Shown piece by piece: positions 13,200 to 25,500 of a stretch of DNA of 64,000 nt. The stretch lies in assembly GCF_014633365.1 (NCBI RefSeq), contig NC_068346.1, forward strand, positions 37,139,191 to 37,203,190, given 5' to 3'. The stretch comes from Diospyros lotus. Its lineage: Eukaryota; Streptophyta; Magnoliopsida; Ericales; Ebenaceae. Position 1 is the first letter of the stretch; each line of letters opens with the position of its first letter. The position numbers were made by a program, and so were the translations under genes. The notes below the pieces were generated by a model, which did not search any database, had not been told where the DNA came from, and was given only the letters and a program-made list of their open reading frames with translations.

Positions 13200-16100
13200 A
13201 CTTACTCAAACCTAATCTCTATAATTAATTATATTGGATTGCACCAATTCCCTTGAAAATGTAGTAATTTTCTGGGAAAATGAATGGATAAGTGAGAAAG
13301 CAAGTGGAAACCATCACACTGATTAGTAGCTGTCTCCAATGATTTGAACTTCAATGCATATGGGCATGAGGAATGGATGTTTTAAGTTTGACAGACCACA
13401 AACTTGGTCTATGTTTGACTCTCCTCTCATCAAATTGATGCCTCACAAAGGCATGCACAATTTTGTTTTCTTTCTTGCCAAATAATATTTACACATTTCA
13501 TGAATATCACATCAAATATAACACATTAATATTTGAATTTTTGGGGTAACCATTTACCGAACCTACCGAATTACTAAAATCAAATAGATCGAACTTGTAT
13601 CAAAAGTTAAATTGACGGAATACATTATCAAATTAATTGAAAAATAAAAAAATAAAAAAATAAAAATTTTTAAAATTATCAAATTTACAAACTAAACTAT
13701 ACCGAGTTACAACTTGAATCAAATCAAAACCCGTACAAATATTATTAAAAATATCATAACTTAATATCCAAATAATATTTTCGTCCTCTCTTCCCCCACC
13801 TTTTTGTCCTCTCATTTTCTCATTGATTGCAGATAAGGAATGAGGGTCTCTCATACGTGTTCCTCTAACAAACTCAATAATTATATGTCAATTAAAAATT
13901 AATTAATCTTTTTATTAATTTTCCAAAAATTAAAATTTAAAAAACAAATAACAATGAGAAAAACTAAATTAAAAATTAATCTTTTATTACAATATGTTCT
14001 AAGATTGTTTCTTTATAAATAAGATTCATTTTAAATTTAGTACAATTTATGAGACTTCAACATGAGATCTCAAGTCTTTAATCAAATCAATTTGATTATT
14101 CTCATTTAATTAAAATTTTACTCACCTCTAATTACTTATATTTGTTTATATTTTGTTATTTTTAATTTTTTTCAATTTGAGCAACTATTCGATAGATTCG
14201 ATTCAATTTTTGAAAAATATTCGATCTATTCAATTTGAACAATTCAGTCAGTTCAATCGAATACTTCACTCCTGATTAGATTGTAGTTTTGATAATTAAA
14301 TAATAAATTTTTTAAGAGAAATTAATAATTAATTCTATTTAGAATAATAATAATAATAAGTCATGGTTTTACATACAGGATTTTGGAAAATATGTTATTT
14401 TACGAGGAGGTTTCAATGGGAGAAAAATATCACAAAATAAGGTGGGAGGGGCACGGGGTGGTACCCCGTACTGGCCCTACTCGATTTTTCCCCAATGTTG
14501 ACTATACGTCACCACCCCCGCACGTGATTCATTCGTGGTCCCTGTTTTGACATCTCCTCTCCTTGCGCCTTGTTTGGACCAACTTATTTTATTTCAATAT
14601 ATTTTGGATTTAAAAAGAGCCCTCATTGCTGGTGGCCCTAGAAAAGTTGGGGGGAGGGGCGGCCTTTTTTTCTCTCCTTCAAAGGTGTCCTTGGAAGTTT
14701 CTCGCTTTCCATATTAAAAAGCATATTTTAGAGTATTAATTAATTAAGATATAAATTTTAAAAAATAAAATATAAAAATATTTTAAATTTTTATTATTTT
14801 TAATATATTTATTAAATTTATTTAACAATTTTTAAAAAAATTTTAAAATTTCTTATTTAACATTTTTTAAATATATTTATTTTTTGCCTTCAAATAAATA
14901 TATTTTAGACTTTACAATGAACAACAAATAATACATATATCTTTCGGTTCAATTTAAAAAAATTAACAAAAAAATTGATAAAAATCTTAAAATATTTTTC
15001 AGTTTTATCTTAACCATCCTATATCTTGATAAGAAAAATATTTCAACTTTATTTTTATACAATTTTATCTTATTCATTTTAATAAATGCTACATAAAAAG
15101 ATTTAAGATAAGAAAATAAAGAATAAAATAATTTTAATTATTTATTTCTCAAACAAAATTTAGAAAAAAGTTAGAGGTTTCAAATTTCGATTCATTCGTC
15201 ATATGTTATGATCCTCAACTCATTAATCATGTATCGTATTTTTATTAAAGAAGATGTTAAACAGAGAAGATAATGACATATGATCTTTTTAACTTTCTCA
15301 ATAAAGAGATATCACATGACTGATAATACCGTCATCAACCAGGTCCGTTAACATTATTCTTGTTTTTGGATTTCATCCTCAAACACATTATTAGACAAGG
15401 GTTGTTTTCTGGTCGGGTCTAAGACTAAAACCTGGTTGGTCCCCTGAAAAGTGACTCTGTAAATGTTAAATTTGATGGTAAGAGTTTGCTTTGCTTTCAA
15501 TTCTTTCATATCAAAGTAAAGTATTTTAGGGGGCATTATCCGTACAACTCTATGCAGAAAAGCATATCCAAACAAAGCGCAAAAGGAAGTCGGCAGACTC
15601 AGCAACTCCCCCACTTGGTGCTGCTGCCGGCGTGTTTGGGAACTAGGAAAAAATTTTCCCTACTTTTTTCCTGAGAAAACCTGCAGCGTCGGCATACCTT
15701 CCATCAAACCAAAACCACGCTGTCCACGTGGGAAGTCCAGTTGGTCAAGAAGAGAGCACAAAGTGTCTTTTGTGGTGAATTTTAGACCAAAATTAAGGAT
15801 CGAGTCTCGCAAGCGGCAGTGTGGAGTACCTCTCTCCAAAGTGAGAGGGAGTTCTTTGTGCGCGGTGAGTCCGAGTCTAATCACTGCATCCGACTAGATC
15901 ATCATAATTAACCTCCTCCCATATTCTATTAAACCGAGTATGAAAGATACTCGAGATGAACGATTTTACCTTTCGAATCAAAACCAAAACCACGCTCACT
16001 CCACCACCACAGCCTCCCCTCCAAATAATATATATTTATATGTGAAGCCACCCACCACCAACCTCGGTTGGCGCTCTCTCTAATCTCTATGTGCTCTTTA

Positions 16101-16425
16101 TTTATTTACTGTAATGCCATCCAGTTGTATTTTTTTTATTATTATTATTATTGCATATATATAATTAATTTATATATATATATATATTATGATCGTCTTC
16201 TTGAGTTGGGTCGTATCACCTTCTTAGAAATAAAAAATTTCAGTCGAGTCATAATCAATACTAACCAAAACTCACGGCCACGCAGACCGCCGAACATCGT
16301 CAAAGTCAGGCTAATTAAGAAACAGCGTCAGCCTCAGGCCTCCACGTCATCTCCCAGCCTGGCTGTTCATCTCCAGCAACCTTCCGCCACGCGGACACCT
16401 GTGCCCCTGCCCCTTCCTTCCTCTC
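13200..16425. other. AT-rich spacer and upstream region of the EXORDIUM-like gene
   Basis: Mostly low-complexity AT DNA up to about 15350. From about 15600 it becomes richer in GC. A CCACGTGG G-box-like palindrome lies near 15725 and a CCACGTCA element near 16343; these could be cis elements, by motif only. TA/ATT microsatellites occupy about 16138-16190. Open frames at 15354-15884 are not recognisable. Confidence 0.5.
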
Positions 16426-16435
16426 TATATATATA
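16426..16435 (+). promoter_or_regulatory. TATA box of the EXORDIUM-like gene
   Basis: TATATATATA is flanked by pyrimidine-rich DNA, about 125 bases before the chosen ATG. That spacing leaves a leader of about 90-100 bases. It also means the in-frame ATG codons upstream, back to 16068, are not used. Confidence 0.6.
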
Positions 16436-16550
16436 CCCATTTCCCCCATACCCTTCCTCCACGTCTAAGAAGACTCCCAGCTTCTACAGCTATTTGCTCT
16501 TAGTTAGGCTTATCGAGCTCTCCCTCTTTCATATATATATGACCTTGACC

Positions 16551-17468
16551 ATGGCTCCAATTTACCGTTCTGCCACTACCCCTTCGTCTCTGCTACTTCT
16601 GTTCCTCCTCGTCATCGTCAGCGCCATTGTTGAGCCCTCCTCCTCGGCTCTGGTGAAGGAACAACCACTCGTTCTCAAGTACCATAACGGCGCTCTTCTG
16701 AAGGGAAACATCGTCGTCAACCTCGTCTGGTACGGCCAATTCTCCCCCGCCCAGCGATCCATCATCGTCGACTTCATCCACTCCCTGAACTCGCCAGCTC
16801 CGCTGCCCTCCGCCGCGTCCTGGTGGCGCACCACCTCCAAGTACAAAGGCGGCTCCTCCAACCTCGTCGTGGGAAAACAAGTCCTCGTCGAGAACTACTC
16901 TCTGGGAAAGTTCCTGAAGAATTCCCACGTCGCTGCACTGGCTTCGAAGGCTGCGGGTCTAAATCGCGTAAACTCCGTCAGCGTCGTCTTGACGGCGAAA
17001 GACGTTGTCGTTGACGGGTTTTGCATGCGTTGCGGCTCCCACGGGTCGACCGGAGGGAAGGCCCGGTTCGCCTACGCCTGGGTTGGGAACTCGGAGACCC
17101 AGTGTCCGGGTCAGTGCGCGTGGCCGTTCCACCAGCCCATCTATGGCCCTCAGACGCCGGCGCTGGTGGCGCCGAACGGAGACGTGGGAGTGGACGGAAT
17201 GATCATCAACCTGGCCACCGTTCTCGCCGGGACAATAACAAACCCGTTTAGCAACGGGTACTTCCAGGGGCCGGCGACGGCCCCTCTGGAGGCGGTGTCA
17301 GCCTGCACGGGGATGTTCGGGTCAGGGTCGTACCCGGGATATCCGGGGCAGGTGCTGGTGGATAAGAGCACGGGGGCGAGCTACAATGCGCATGGGGTGA
17401 ATGGACGAAAGTACCTGCTTCCGGCCATGTGGGACCCGCAGACATCAGCATGCTCCACTCTCGTCTGA
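16551..17468 (+). CDS. EXORDIUM/PHI-1 family secreted protein
   Basis: Intronless, 305 residues. A hydrophobic signal peptide (SSLLLLFLLVIVSAIV) opens the protein, and the phosphate-induced-protein-1 domain covers the rest: VVNLVWYGQFSPAQRSIIVDF, SWWRTTSKY, CMRCGSHGS, CPGQCAWPFH, PNGDVGVDGMIINLA, NPFSNGYFQG, and a C-terminal WDPQTSACSTLV. These are the landmarks of EXORDIUM and EXORDIUM-like apoplastic proteins, which act in brassinosteroid- and carbon-dependent growth; no biochemical activity is firmly established for the family. The start at 16551 is in an ACCATGG context. An in-frame ATG at 16539 would add four residues. The frame is GC-rich relative to its surroundings, which explains several long shadow frames on the other strand. 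Confidence 0.93.
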   Translation: MAPIYRSATTPSSLLLLFLLVIVSAIVEPSSSALVKEQPLVLKYHNGALLKGNIVVNLVWYGQFSPAQRSIIVDFIHSLNSPAPLPSAASWWRTTSKYKGGSSNLVVGKQVLVENYSLGKFLKNSHVAALASKAAGLNRVNSVSVVLTAKDVVVDGFCMRCGSHGSTGGKARFAYAWVGNSETQCPGQCAWPFHQPIYGPQTPALVAPNGDVGVDGMIINLATVLAGTITNPFSNGYFQGPATAPLEAVSACTGMFGSGSYPGYPGQVLVDKSTGASYNAHGVNGRKYLLPAMWDPQTSACSTLV

Positions 17469-19141
17469 TGCGGAAAGACGAAGGATCAGGTAGGTGCGTC
17501 GTAGGCATACATACATCCATACATACATAATACCGGTAAGAGTGTGGGGGTGATTGGTGTGGTGGCACTTCGTTTGTCGTTTTGCTTGCTGACGTGTAAA
17601 TTGGGTTTGTTTGGAGAAATGTAATAATAATAATTTAAAAAAGAAAACTAGTAATATTAATTAATATACACGTGTGTGATCAAATGAATGTAATGTAAGC
17701 ATCGGAGACAATGAATGGCCTACGCCCACGCCCAAAAATGTTTATAAAATAGTCCCAATTGATCATTATCCCCTTTAAATGTTTAATATATCATTTATTA
17801 ATATTTGTTACAATTATAGAAACATACCAAACATTTCATACCATAAATCTAGGCCCAATTTATATTTCTTTCCCTATAATTTCATATTTTTTATATTATT
17901 ATTTCAATTACACTAAATTTTAATTTTTAAATCAATTTAATTTTTATACTTTAATTTTTTTATAATAATTTAATTTTTTTATTATTTTAATTTTATTCTT
18001 ATAATTGTATTTTAAAATTAATTTAATTTTTGTATTTTTATGTATAAAAAATAAAATAAAATAACAAATTATATCACACTGTGTATGTAAAAATATAAAG
18101 ATTAAATTAATTTAAAAATATAATAAAAAAATAAAGAATTTAAATTATCAAATATAAAAATATAAATACAAAAATACAAATTTAGCCATAAATCTATCTC
18201 CCAATTGAAGCGTGGGTGCGGTGTGGGTACCCTGTGCTCTGCTCGGCTGTGCTGCCCTTGCACGGCTGGCGCTGCTCAGTGCTAATCATTGAGACATCCG
18301 TGCATTGCATTGCTAGCCATAAATGCTATTTATACTGCACTTTTAATTATTTTCGTACATTAATATGTTATATACTTATATTAATATAACATAAAATAAT
18401 AATAATAATAATAATAATAAACAAACATTTTTACATGAAACTATCATAAATTACTGTTCATCTCTACTGAATAATATTAGTTAAATATAATATATATTAT
18501 ATTTAAACATCATAAATAAATGTCAAAATAACATTTGCTTGGCCCGAAACATCAACACAAACGCCGATGCATGGATATAATATGCATGAAACTCGGGCAG
18601 GGGCAGCCTGGGGCCGTCTTCAAACACTCTACCCAAACCAGATCATTGGGATTTATCTTTTGTGCAATAAGCTCATCAGAGAATCCACGATGGAATACAA
18701 AGTCAATTTAACTAAAACCCAAAATCAAAATATGCTTTCAGATTCACCACTCGAAATCATGGTACGATCAAGCACCCATAGTTACAGTTCCCAGCAGCAA
18801 CCTCGACTAAATAACCCTTTGGCAGTCACCCCCACCACCCCCAAAGACACATCCAAATATCCATCCTCATCTTCCCAGATTAATTTCATTCATTGATAAG
18901 GGAGGAGGGCAGACAACACCAAGATATAATTTTCTTTTTTTTCCCTCAACTGACAAGACCTTTTCTGTCTCAAGTAAAATATGAATTTCAGAAATATGGG
19001 CTGTACCGCATTGGCGTTCTAAACCTAGGAGCCTTCCTGTAACAGACAAAGTAGACAAGATAAATTTACCTCTGTCAACAGAAGATGGCCAGTAAGGGGA
19101 GAATTGGTTGGTCTAACCGAGTTGATAAGAGCAAAATAAAC
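17469..19141. other. spacer between convergent EXORDIUM-like and PABN genes
   Basis: This holds the 3' ends of the two genes facing each other. The centre is AT-rich, with an AAT microsatellite at about 18396-18420. A 109-codon open frame at 18567-18896 lies in the PABN 3' flank and resembles nothing known. Confidence 0.55.
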
Positions 19142-19593
19142 TTAGAACATGGATCGTAGATAATCATACCCATATCCATATGGAGCATAGAAATAAGGTG
19201 GCGCGTATGCGCCCCTGGGTTGGAATCCCATGTAAGGGTTTGGACGGCGAGCCCTGAACTGCTTCATCCCAGGGATATTAGTCCGCTTGGCTGATACCTG
19301 AAACACAATTGAAAATCTCACATTGATTAAAAAAAGAAATGAGTGAACTGATGATGTTTAACATGATGTTGCAGTGACATGTGGAAAGTGCAAGCTTAAA
19401 CCTTCAATTTACGACCATGAAGTTCAGATTCATTCAGAACCAGAGCCTCTTGAACAGCTTCTGGTTCGAGAAATTCCACATATGCATAACCCTTTGGCTG
19501 GCCATACTTGTTGGTCCGGATAGTAACTCTATTCACTGTTCCACATGACTGAAAATGCTGCTGCACTTCTTCAGGGGTACAGGAATAATCCAC
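19142..19593 (-). other. PABN: PABN exons 4-5 block
   Basis: Exon 4 (19593-19402) codes for most of the RRM, from [14 protein letters not shown] to [10 protein letters not shown]. Exon 5 (19297-19142) codes for [14 protein letters not shown] and the Arg/Gly/Tyr tail. A 104-base intron separates them. Confidence 0.9.
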
Positions 19594-22500
19594 CTGTGGA
19601 GAAAGTTCTAGGACATCAAATTTCTATGTGAAATGAAATTGTTAACAAGGGAGCACTGGAATTCGATCTTTAGATAGATTAAAGCCACTCTCAATTGCAC
19701 CCACTTACGAATAAAATAACAGAACAGAAATTAATCAAATAATCAACAGAATTGAAAGCAAATAAGAACAGAATTGCAAACCACACAAGACACCAATTCT
19801 TTATCCTGGTTCAGTTCATTCTTCGAATGAACCTACATCCAGACTTCAAACACCCACTGAGAGCAGTCTTCTTTTATTGAAAAACAATCAGAACACAGCC
19901 TTTCTGAGTACAATCTTTCTCTCACCCGAGATTACAAAGGACTACCCACACTCTAGCCTTTTCTCTCAATAGAACAGAAAGCACTCGCAGAATGTTATGA
20001 GCCTAAACGCCTACCCCCTGCCCCTTACTTATAGACTAAGTGGGCAGACAACGGGCAGACAACCCTATACAAATGACTGGGTTTAGATATTACCGGTTTT
20101 ACCCCTTAACTAATAATAAAATTACAGTTGAATAAAAAACCATCGATCTAATGTAGGATGCTTGACACTTGACTGCTTTCAATCAAATCACTGAATCTAC
20201 GCAAGGCAAACCTTTAACAGAAATCAATGAGACTAAGCTGATAGTGAACTGAGCAACCATTGCAAGTTTGTAACATGATCCCATATCATCATCAGGGCGA
20301 AGAAACTTCAGTCAGGTAAGCCAGTATAGTGCAGGTAGTCTACTAACCGAGACAAAGAAACTCATTACAACTACTTAAAAATATGCATTTAATCCATTTA
20401 ATTGGCATGAGCAAAATCCATAAGGCATCTACAGTGGCAAGTAACGAGAGATATTACGTGATTAACAGAGTGTTTTGCTTGATAATTAAAGAATGAAGTT
20501 GTAAATTCTCCAGAATTGACAAGGGTTTAATTGGATATTTTCAGATTGAGAGAAGAAGAGAGAGAGAGAGAACAAGAGAGAGAGACAGAGTGTAACAGAA
20601 AGGAGAGAGAATGTTTCAGAATATGCTCATTCATGATCATTAGGCTGAGGCAGTACATACATATATATATACCTGCAGATGCACGACTGTTAACCGTATA
20701 CCCCCAATTAGCATACAAAATTTTATAATGACAATTCTACCCCTTAGGAATGTGACAAAAACTCTCCCCCTCAAAACATTTCTTGTCCTCAAGAAATCAC
20801 AAAAGCTGGGCGACTCGGGGAAACTGTTTGAGAAGGTCGGGTAGGTATTCCCAAGTTGTGTGATCAGGGTGCAGTTGACTCCACTGCACCAAAACTTGGG
20901 TGAGGGGTATAGAATTCTGGTGAATGACTCTTTTCCAGCACTGCAAGGGGCTCCTCCCTTGTTGCTGCATCCTCTTCCATGTGGGGCAGGTTCAAGCTGG
21001 TTAATTCTATAGGCCCCACGGATTTTTTTAACAGTGACACGTGAAAAATGGGATGAATCCTCACTCCTTCCGGTAACTGCAGCCCGGTATGCTACCTTCC
21101 CGATCCTGGCCAAGATAGGAAAAGGCCCATAATACTTGGAACCCAACTTTGACATAGAGTCATAGAAAAAAGCTGTTGCTGAAACCGTTTAACCTTCAAA
21201 TAAACCATGTCACCCACCTCGAAAGTTCTCTCACTCCTCATATCCACCATCTGTTTCATCCGGTTTTGTGCTACTATCAACTCCTCCTTTATCACCTTCA
21301 ATTCTTCTTGTCATTGCTGTAAATACTGGTCTACAGCTGTATTGCATAACAGCAGGAATTAAGTGGGGCTTATATCCAAAGAGGGCCTCAAATGGGATCT
21401 CTATAAGGATTGGTGGAAGTTTGAATTATATCACCATTGGGCTAGTGGCAACCACCTGTTCCAACTCTTGGGCTTAGAAAAGCAGATGCATCTTAGGTAA
21501 GTCTCGAGGCATTGATTCACCCTTTTGGTTTGTCTGTCAATTTCGGGGTAGTATGCCAACATGTGCAACCCAATTCCCAATTGTTTGAACAGCTCTCTCC
21601 AAAAGTTGCTGGTAAATACTGTCCCTGTCCGAGATGATGGATGGGGGCAGCCCATGTCTCTTCACCACAGAATCCAACAGCAACCTTGCTACTACGGGGG
21701 CTGTATAGGGGTAAGCCATGCTTATGAAATGGCCAAATTTAGTTAGCTTGTCGACTACCACTAACACAACACTCTTCCCCTCTGACTTAGGTAGACCTTC
21801 CACAAAATCTATAGAGATTTGCTGCCACGCCTGCTCCAGAACGTCAAGTGGCTGAAGCAGGCCGGGATACGGTAGGATTGGCAATGGTTCGGTTTGGTTT
21901 CGGTTTTTGCCAAAACCATAACCAAACCAAACTTAAATTACTAAAACCAAAACCAAACCATTACCCATTTGGTTTTAAAAATTTAAAACCATAACCAAAC
22001 CATTTGGTTTCGGTTCAACCATGGTTTTTTTAGTCTAATCCATATCAACAAACAAAGACAAATAGCATTCATAAAAATTTTTGAATTTCACAACAAACAA
22101 AGATAAATTCTAATAAAGTTACCTTATTCTTGCATAAAGTTACAAAACTTATTGGATATAAAATCACATTTCCAAACCTACAATTGTTAAGATCAATAAA
22201 TTAATATATGCATAATTAAATTGTAATTTAAGCTAAAAAAATTAGTTAACGAAAGTTAATACCTTCATCAACAACATTAATATATTTTTCGTAAATTGAT
22301 CCATATCCATCTGAAATGAATGAGCCAACTCCATCTAACAAAATTATAAATATAAAAAATAAATTAATATGAAGAGCGATGAGGCAGAGAGCGAGAGGCA
22401 ACGAGGGTGAGAGAGATCGAGGGCGAGCGAGAGCAAGAGGGGCCGAGCCCTAGCTAGAGCAAGAGAGATCTAGCGAGGGCGAGTGAGAGCAAGAGAGATG

Positions 22501-25500
22501 CAGAGAGCGAGGGCGATTGTCGAGCTCGCGCGGAGGAGCAAGAGAAATAAGGCAGAAAAGGTTAGAGAGATTGAGGGCAAGCGAGAGCAGGGGCCGAGCC
22601 CTAGCAAGAGCAAGAGAGATCCAGCGAGGGCGAGCGAGAGCAAGAGACATGCAGAGAGCAAGGGTGAGGGCGGGCGAATGAGCGAGAGGCAGCGAGGGTG
22701 AGAGAGAGTGAGAGTGAGGTTGAGAGAGGAAGGAGAAGAGAAGGGGAGAAGGGTTTGCAAGCAAGGCAATTGGGCTGGGATGGGCTAGCCTCAGGTTGGC
22801 GGGGTTGTATATAATATATATTATATATACATATTATACATATTATATTATATATAATATATTATATATATTCGGTTCGGTTCGATTACCCACCATTCGG
22901 TTTGGTTTCGATTCGGGTTTTGGTTTGGTTTTAGTGAAAACCAAAACCAAACCATACCCATTGAAACAGTGTTCGGTTTTTTCCCGAACCAAACCATTAC
23001 CTAGTCAAACGGTTTTTAACCGCATTGACCGGTTCGGTTTCGGTTCGATTCTCCACGATTTCGGTTGCAATTGCCATCCCTATGATACGGCACATGCTCA
23101 TGCTTGCAACGCTGACAAAACTGGACACTCCAAAACATACTTGGTTACATCTCTTTTTTGCCCACGCCAATAAAACAGCTGTCTTACCTTGTGATAAGTA
23201 ACATTTAAGCCCAAATGACCCCCAATAGGTGAGTGGTGCAAGGATTGTAGGATCCTTCTTTTTAGCTGTTCATCTTCTCCTATTATCAGCCTGCCTCCCT
23301 TTGTACCTCAATAACCCGGATGACAAGGTATAACTATCCTGATTAGGGGACTGAGTTGCGAGTTGAGCCACAAGATCCTTGACCCATGTAGCTTGTTCAT
23401 ACCTTGCTGTGACCTCCTTCACCCAATCAGGCACCAAAGTCGAAATAGCTTGGTAACTATTGGGATTTTCAGCAAGAAATTCTAATTAGTTTTGAAGATT
23501 TCTTAATAAGTTCATATCGTATTCCTAATTAGTTTCCTATTTAGTTTGTAATTCTATTTCCTAGTCAGTTTCCACTACTTGTTAGGCAAGGAAACCTTAG
23601 CATTGGTGAACAAGAAAAACAATCTATAAATAAGATGTTTGGCTTGTTATTCAAGATGTGCAAATTACTTTTGAGAAACCAACGAGAGCTAGGAATTAGG
23701 TGTAATTGAGATTTGAGTTTAGAGAGAATATTGAGTTTTGTAGTTATAAATTTTACTACATAGTGATATATTTCCTCTGTCATTCTGACGAACGTGCTTT
23801 TTCCCTTTTAGAGTTTTCTACGTAAAAATCTCATCTTTGAGAGTGATTGGATCTTTTGTTTTTCATCTTATTTTTCAACAAGTGATATCAGAACTTTTGT
23901 TATCAATTGCCTAGTACATAAAAGATATGTCAAGCATGATAAAGTTTGATTTTGAAAAGTAATCAATTTTGGCTTGTGGCAAATACAAATCAAGGATATC
24001 TTAATCTAATATGGGTTACACGAGGTGTTGAAGGGAAAACCAACTCCTGAAGGCTTTGAAAAATCTGGTAAAGTGATCTGCTAGAAGTGCAAACAATCCA
24101 GTCATGTGAAAAGAAATTGTCATGCTGATAGAGCAAGTCTGGCAAAGGGCTCCAAAGATTGCGACGCTAGAACTTCGTCTCTCAATTTTGTGGGAGATGA
24201 AGATCCTCTAAAGAGATGGATACATCCCCATGGCATGTTGCTAGACCACCAAAGTTGCCATGAAAGAGTATGTGATACTTCTAGCAGGTCCACAAGTTTG
24301 CACACACACATTGGCTTGGCGGTGATGCAAGGTGTGTGGTGGAAAGGATGTCAATAGCTGAAGAACTCCTAAGGAAGCCAAACATGGGGGTTGCACCATA
24401 GTTTTCTAGCAAGGTACTTTTCGACATTGTGGCATGAAAATCTTAGGGCGGTATGTGCCTAAGTGGTTGTACCTTTTATGGTGGGGTACGATGATCTTGG
24501 TGATAGAGGTCATGATGATTATCAATAATAGATAGTCATGGTTGTCTCTGGAGAATGGACGAATGTTTTTAGAAATTCTCGCTGAGGTGGTGATTTGTTG
24601 GAATTTTCAGCGAGAAATCTTAATTAGTTTTGAAGATTTCCTAATAAATTTCTTTCTTATTGAGGTAAGGAAACCTTAGCCTTGGTGAACAAAGAAAATA
24701 ATCTATAAATAGAATGGTTGGCTTGTTATTCAAGGTGTGCAAATTACTTGTGACAAACTAGTGAGAGCTAGGAATTGGGTGTAATTGAGATTTGGGTTTA
24801 GAGAGAGAATATTGAGCTTTATAGGTATAAATTTTACTATATAGTAATATTTTTCCTCTGTCGTCTTGACAGACGTGGTTTTTCCCTTTTAAGATTTTCT
24901 ATGTAAAAATCTCTTATGTTTGAATGTGATTGGATCTTCTGTTTTTCATCTTATTTTTCAATAGTAACTCCCTTGTTTCTCATTCCTTGATAGTATATCT
25001 GCCACGGTATTTTCTTTCCCTTTCCTGTATTCTATGGTATAGTCTAACCCTGACAGCTTAGTAACTTCTTTTCTTTGCAACTGTGTGTAACCTCTGTTGC
25101 AACAGGAATCAAAGGCTCTCATGGTCAGTTTTTATCACAAATCGGTTTCCCTCCAGATAGTACCTCCATTTGTCCACTATCAATAACATTGCAATAAGTT
25201 CCTTGTCATAAATACTTAGTCCCAAATGCTTCGAGGCTAAGGCTTGGCTAAGAAAAGCCAAGGGTCTTCCCTCTTGTTATATCTAGGGTTGCTGGAACTA
25301 ATTTCTTGGATAGAAATTCTACCACACTTACTCTCACACACTCACGGATTTGATCTAAGGAACAGATTTAATAGAATCAACATAAAATAAAATAGAAAAC
25401 AAAATTAAACCAAACAAGAAGCACAAACCACACATCCACAAGAACATCAAGATTATCCTGGTTTCATGCCATGTGAATGGCACTACATCCAGCCTCTAAG

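Noticed and set aside
12919..13200. 93-codon open frame
   Set aside because: Much of it is a duplicated 45-50-bp unit, with no domain or promoter context.
16068..16550. Upstream in-frame extension of the EXORDIUM-like frame (160 extra codons)
   Set aside because: It crosses TA microsatellites and the TATA box at 16426. The signal peptide only makes sense from 16551 (or 16539).
16562..17568. Several minus-strand frames of 73-111 codons opposite the EXORDIUM-like gene
   Set aside because: Shadows of a GC-rich coding region on the other strand.
22450..22769. Two long Ser/Leu-rich minus-strand frames
   Set aside because: They are translations of the GA-rich tandem array in the hAT-like element and occur in two frames at once, as expected for low complexity.
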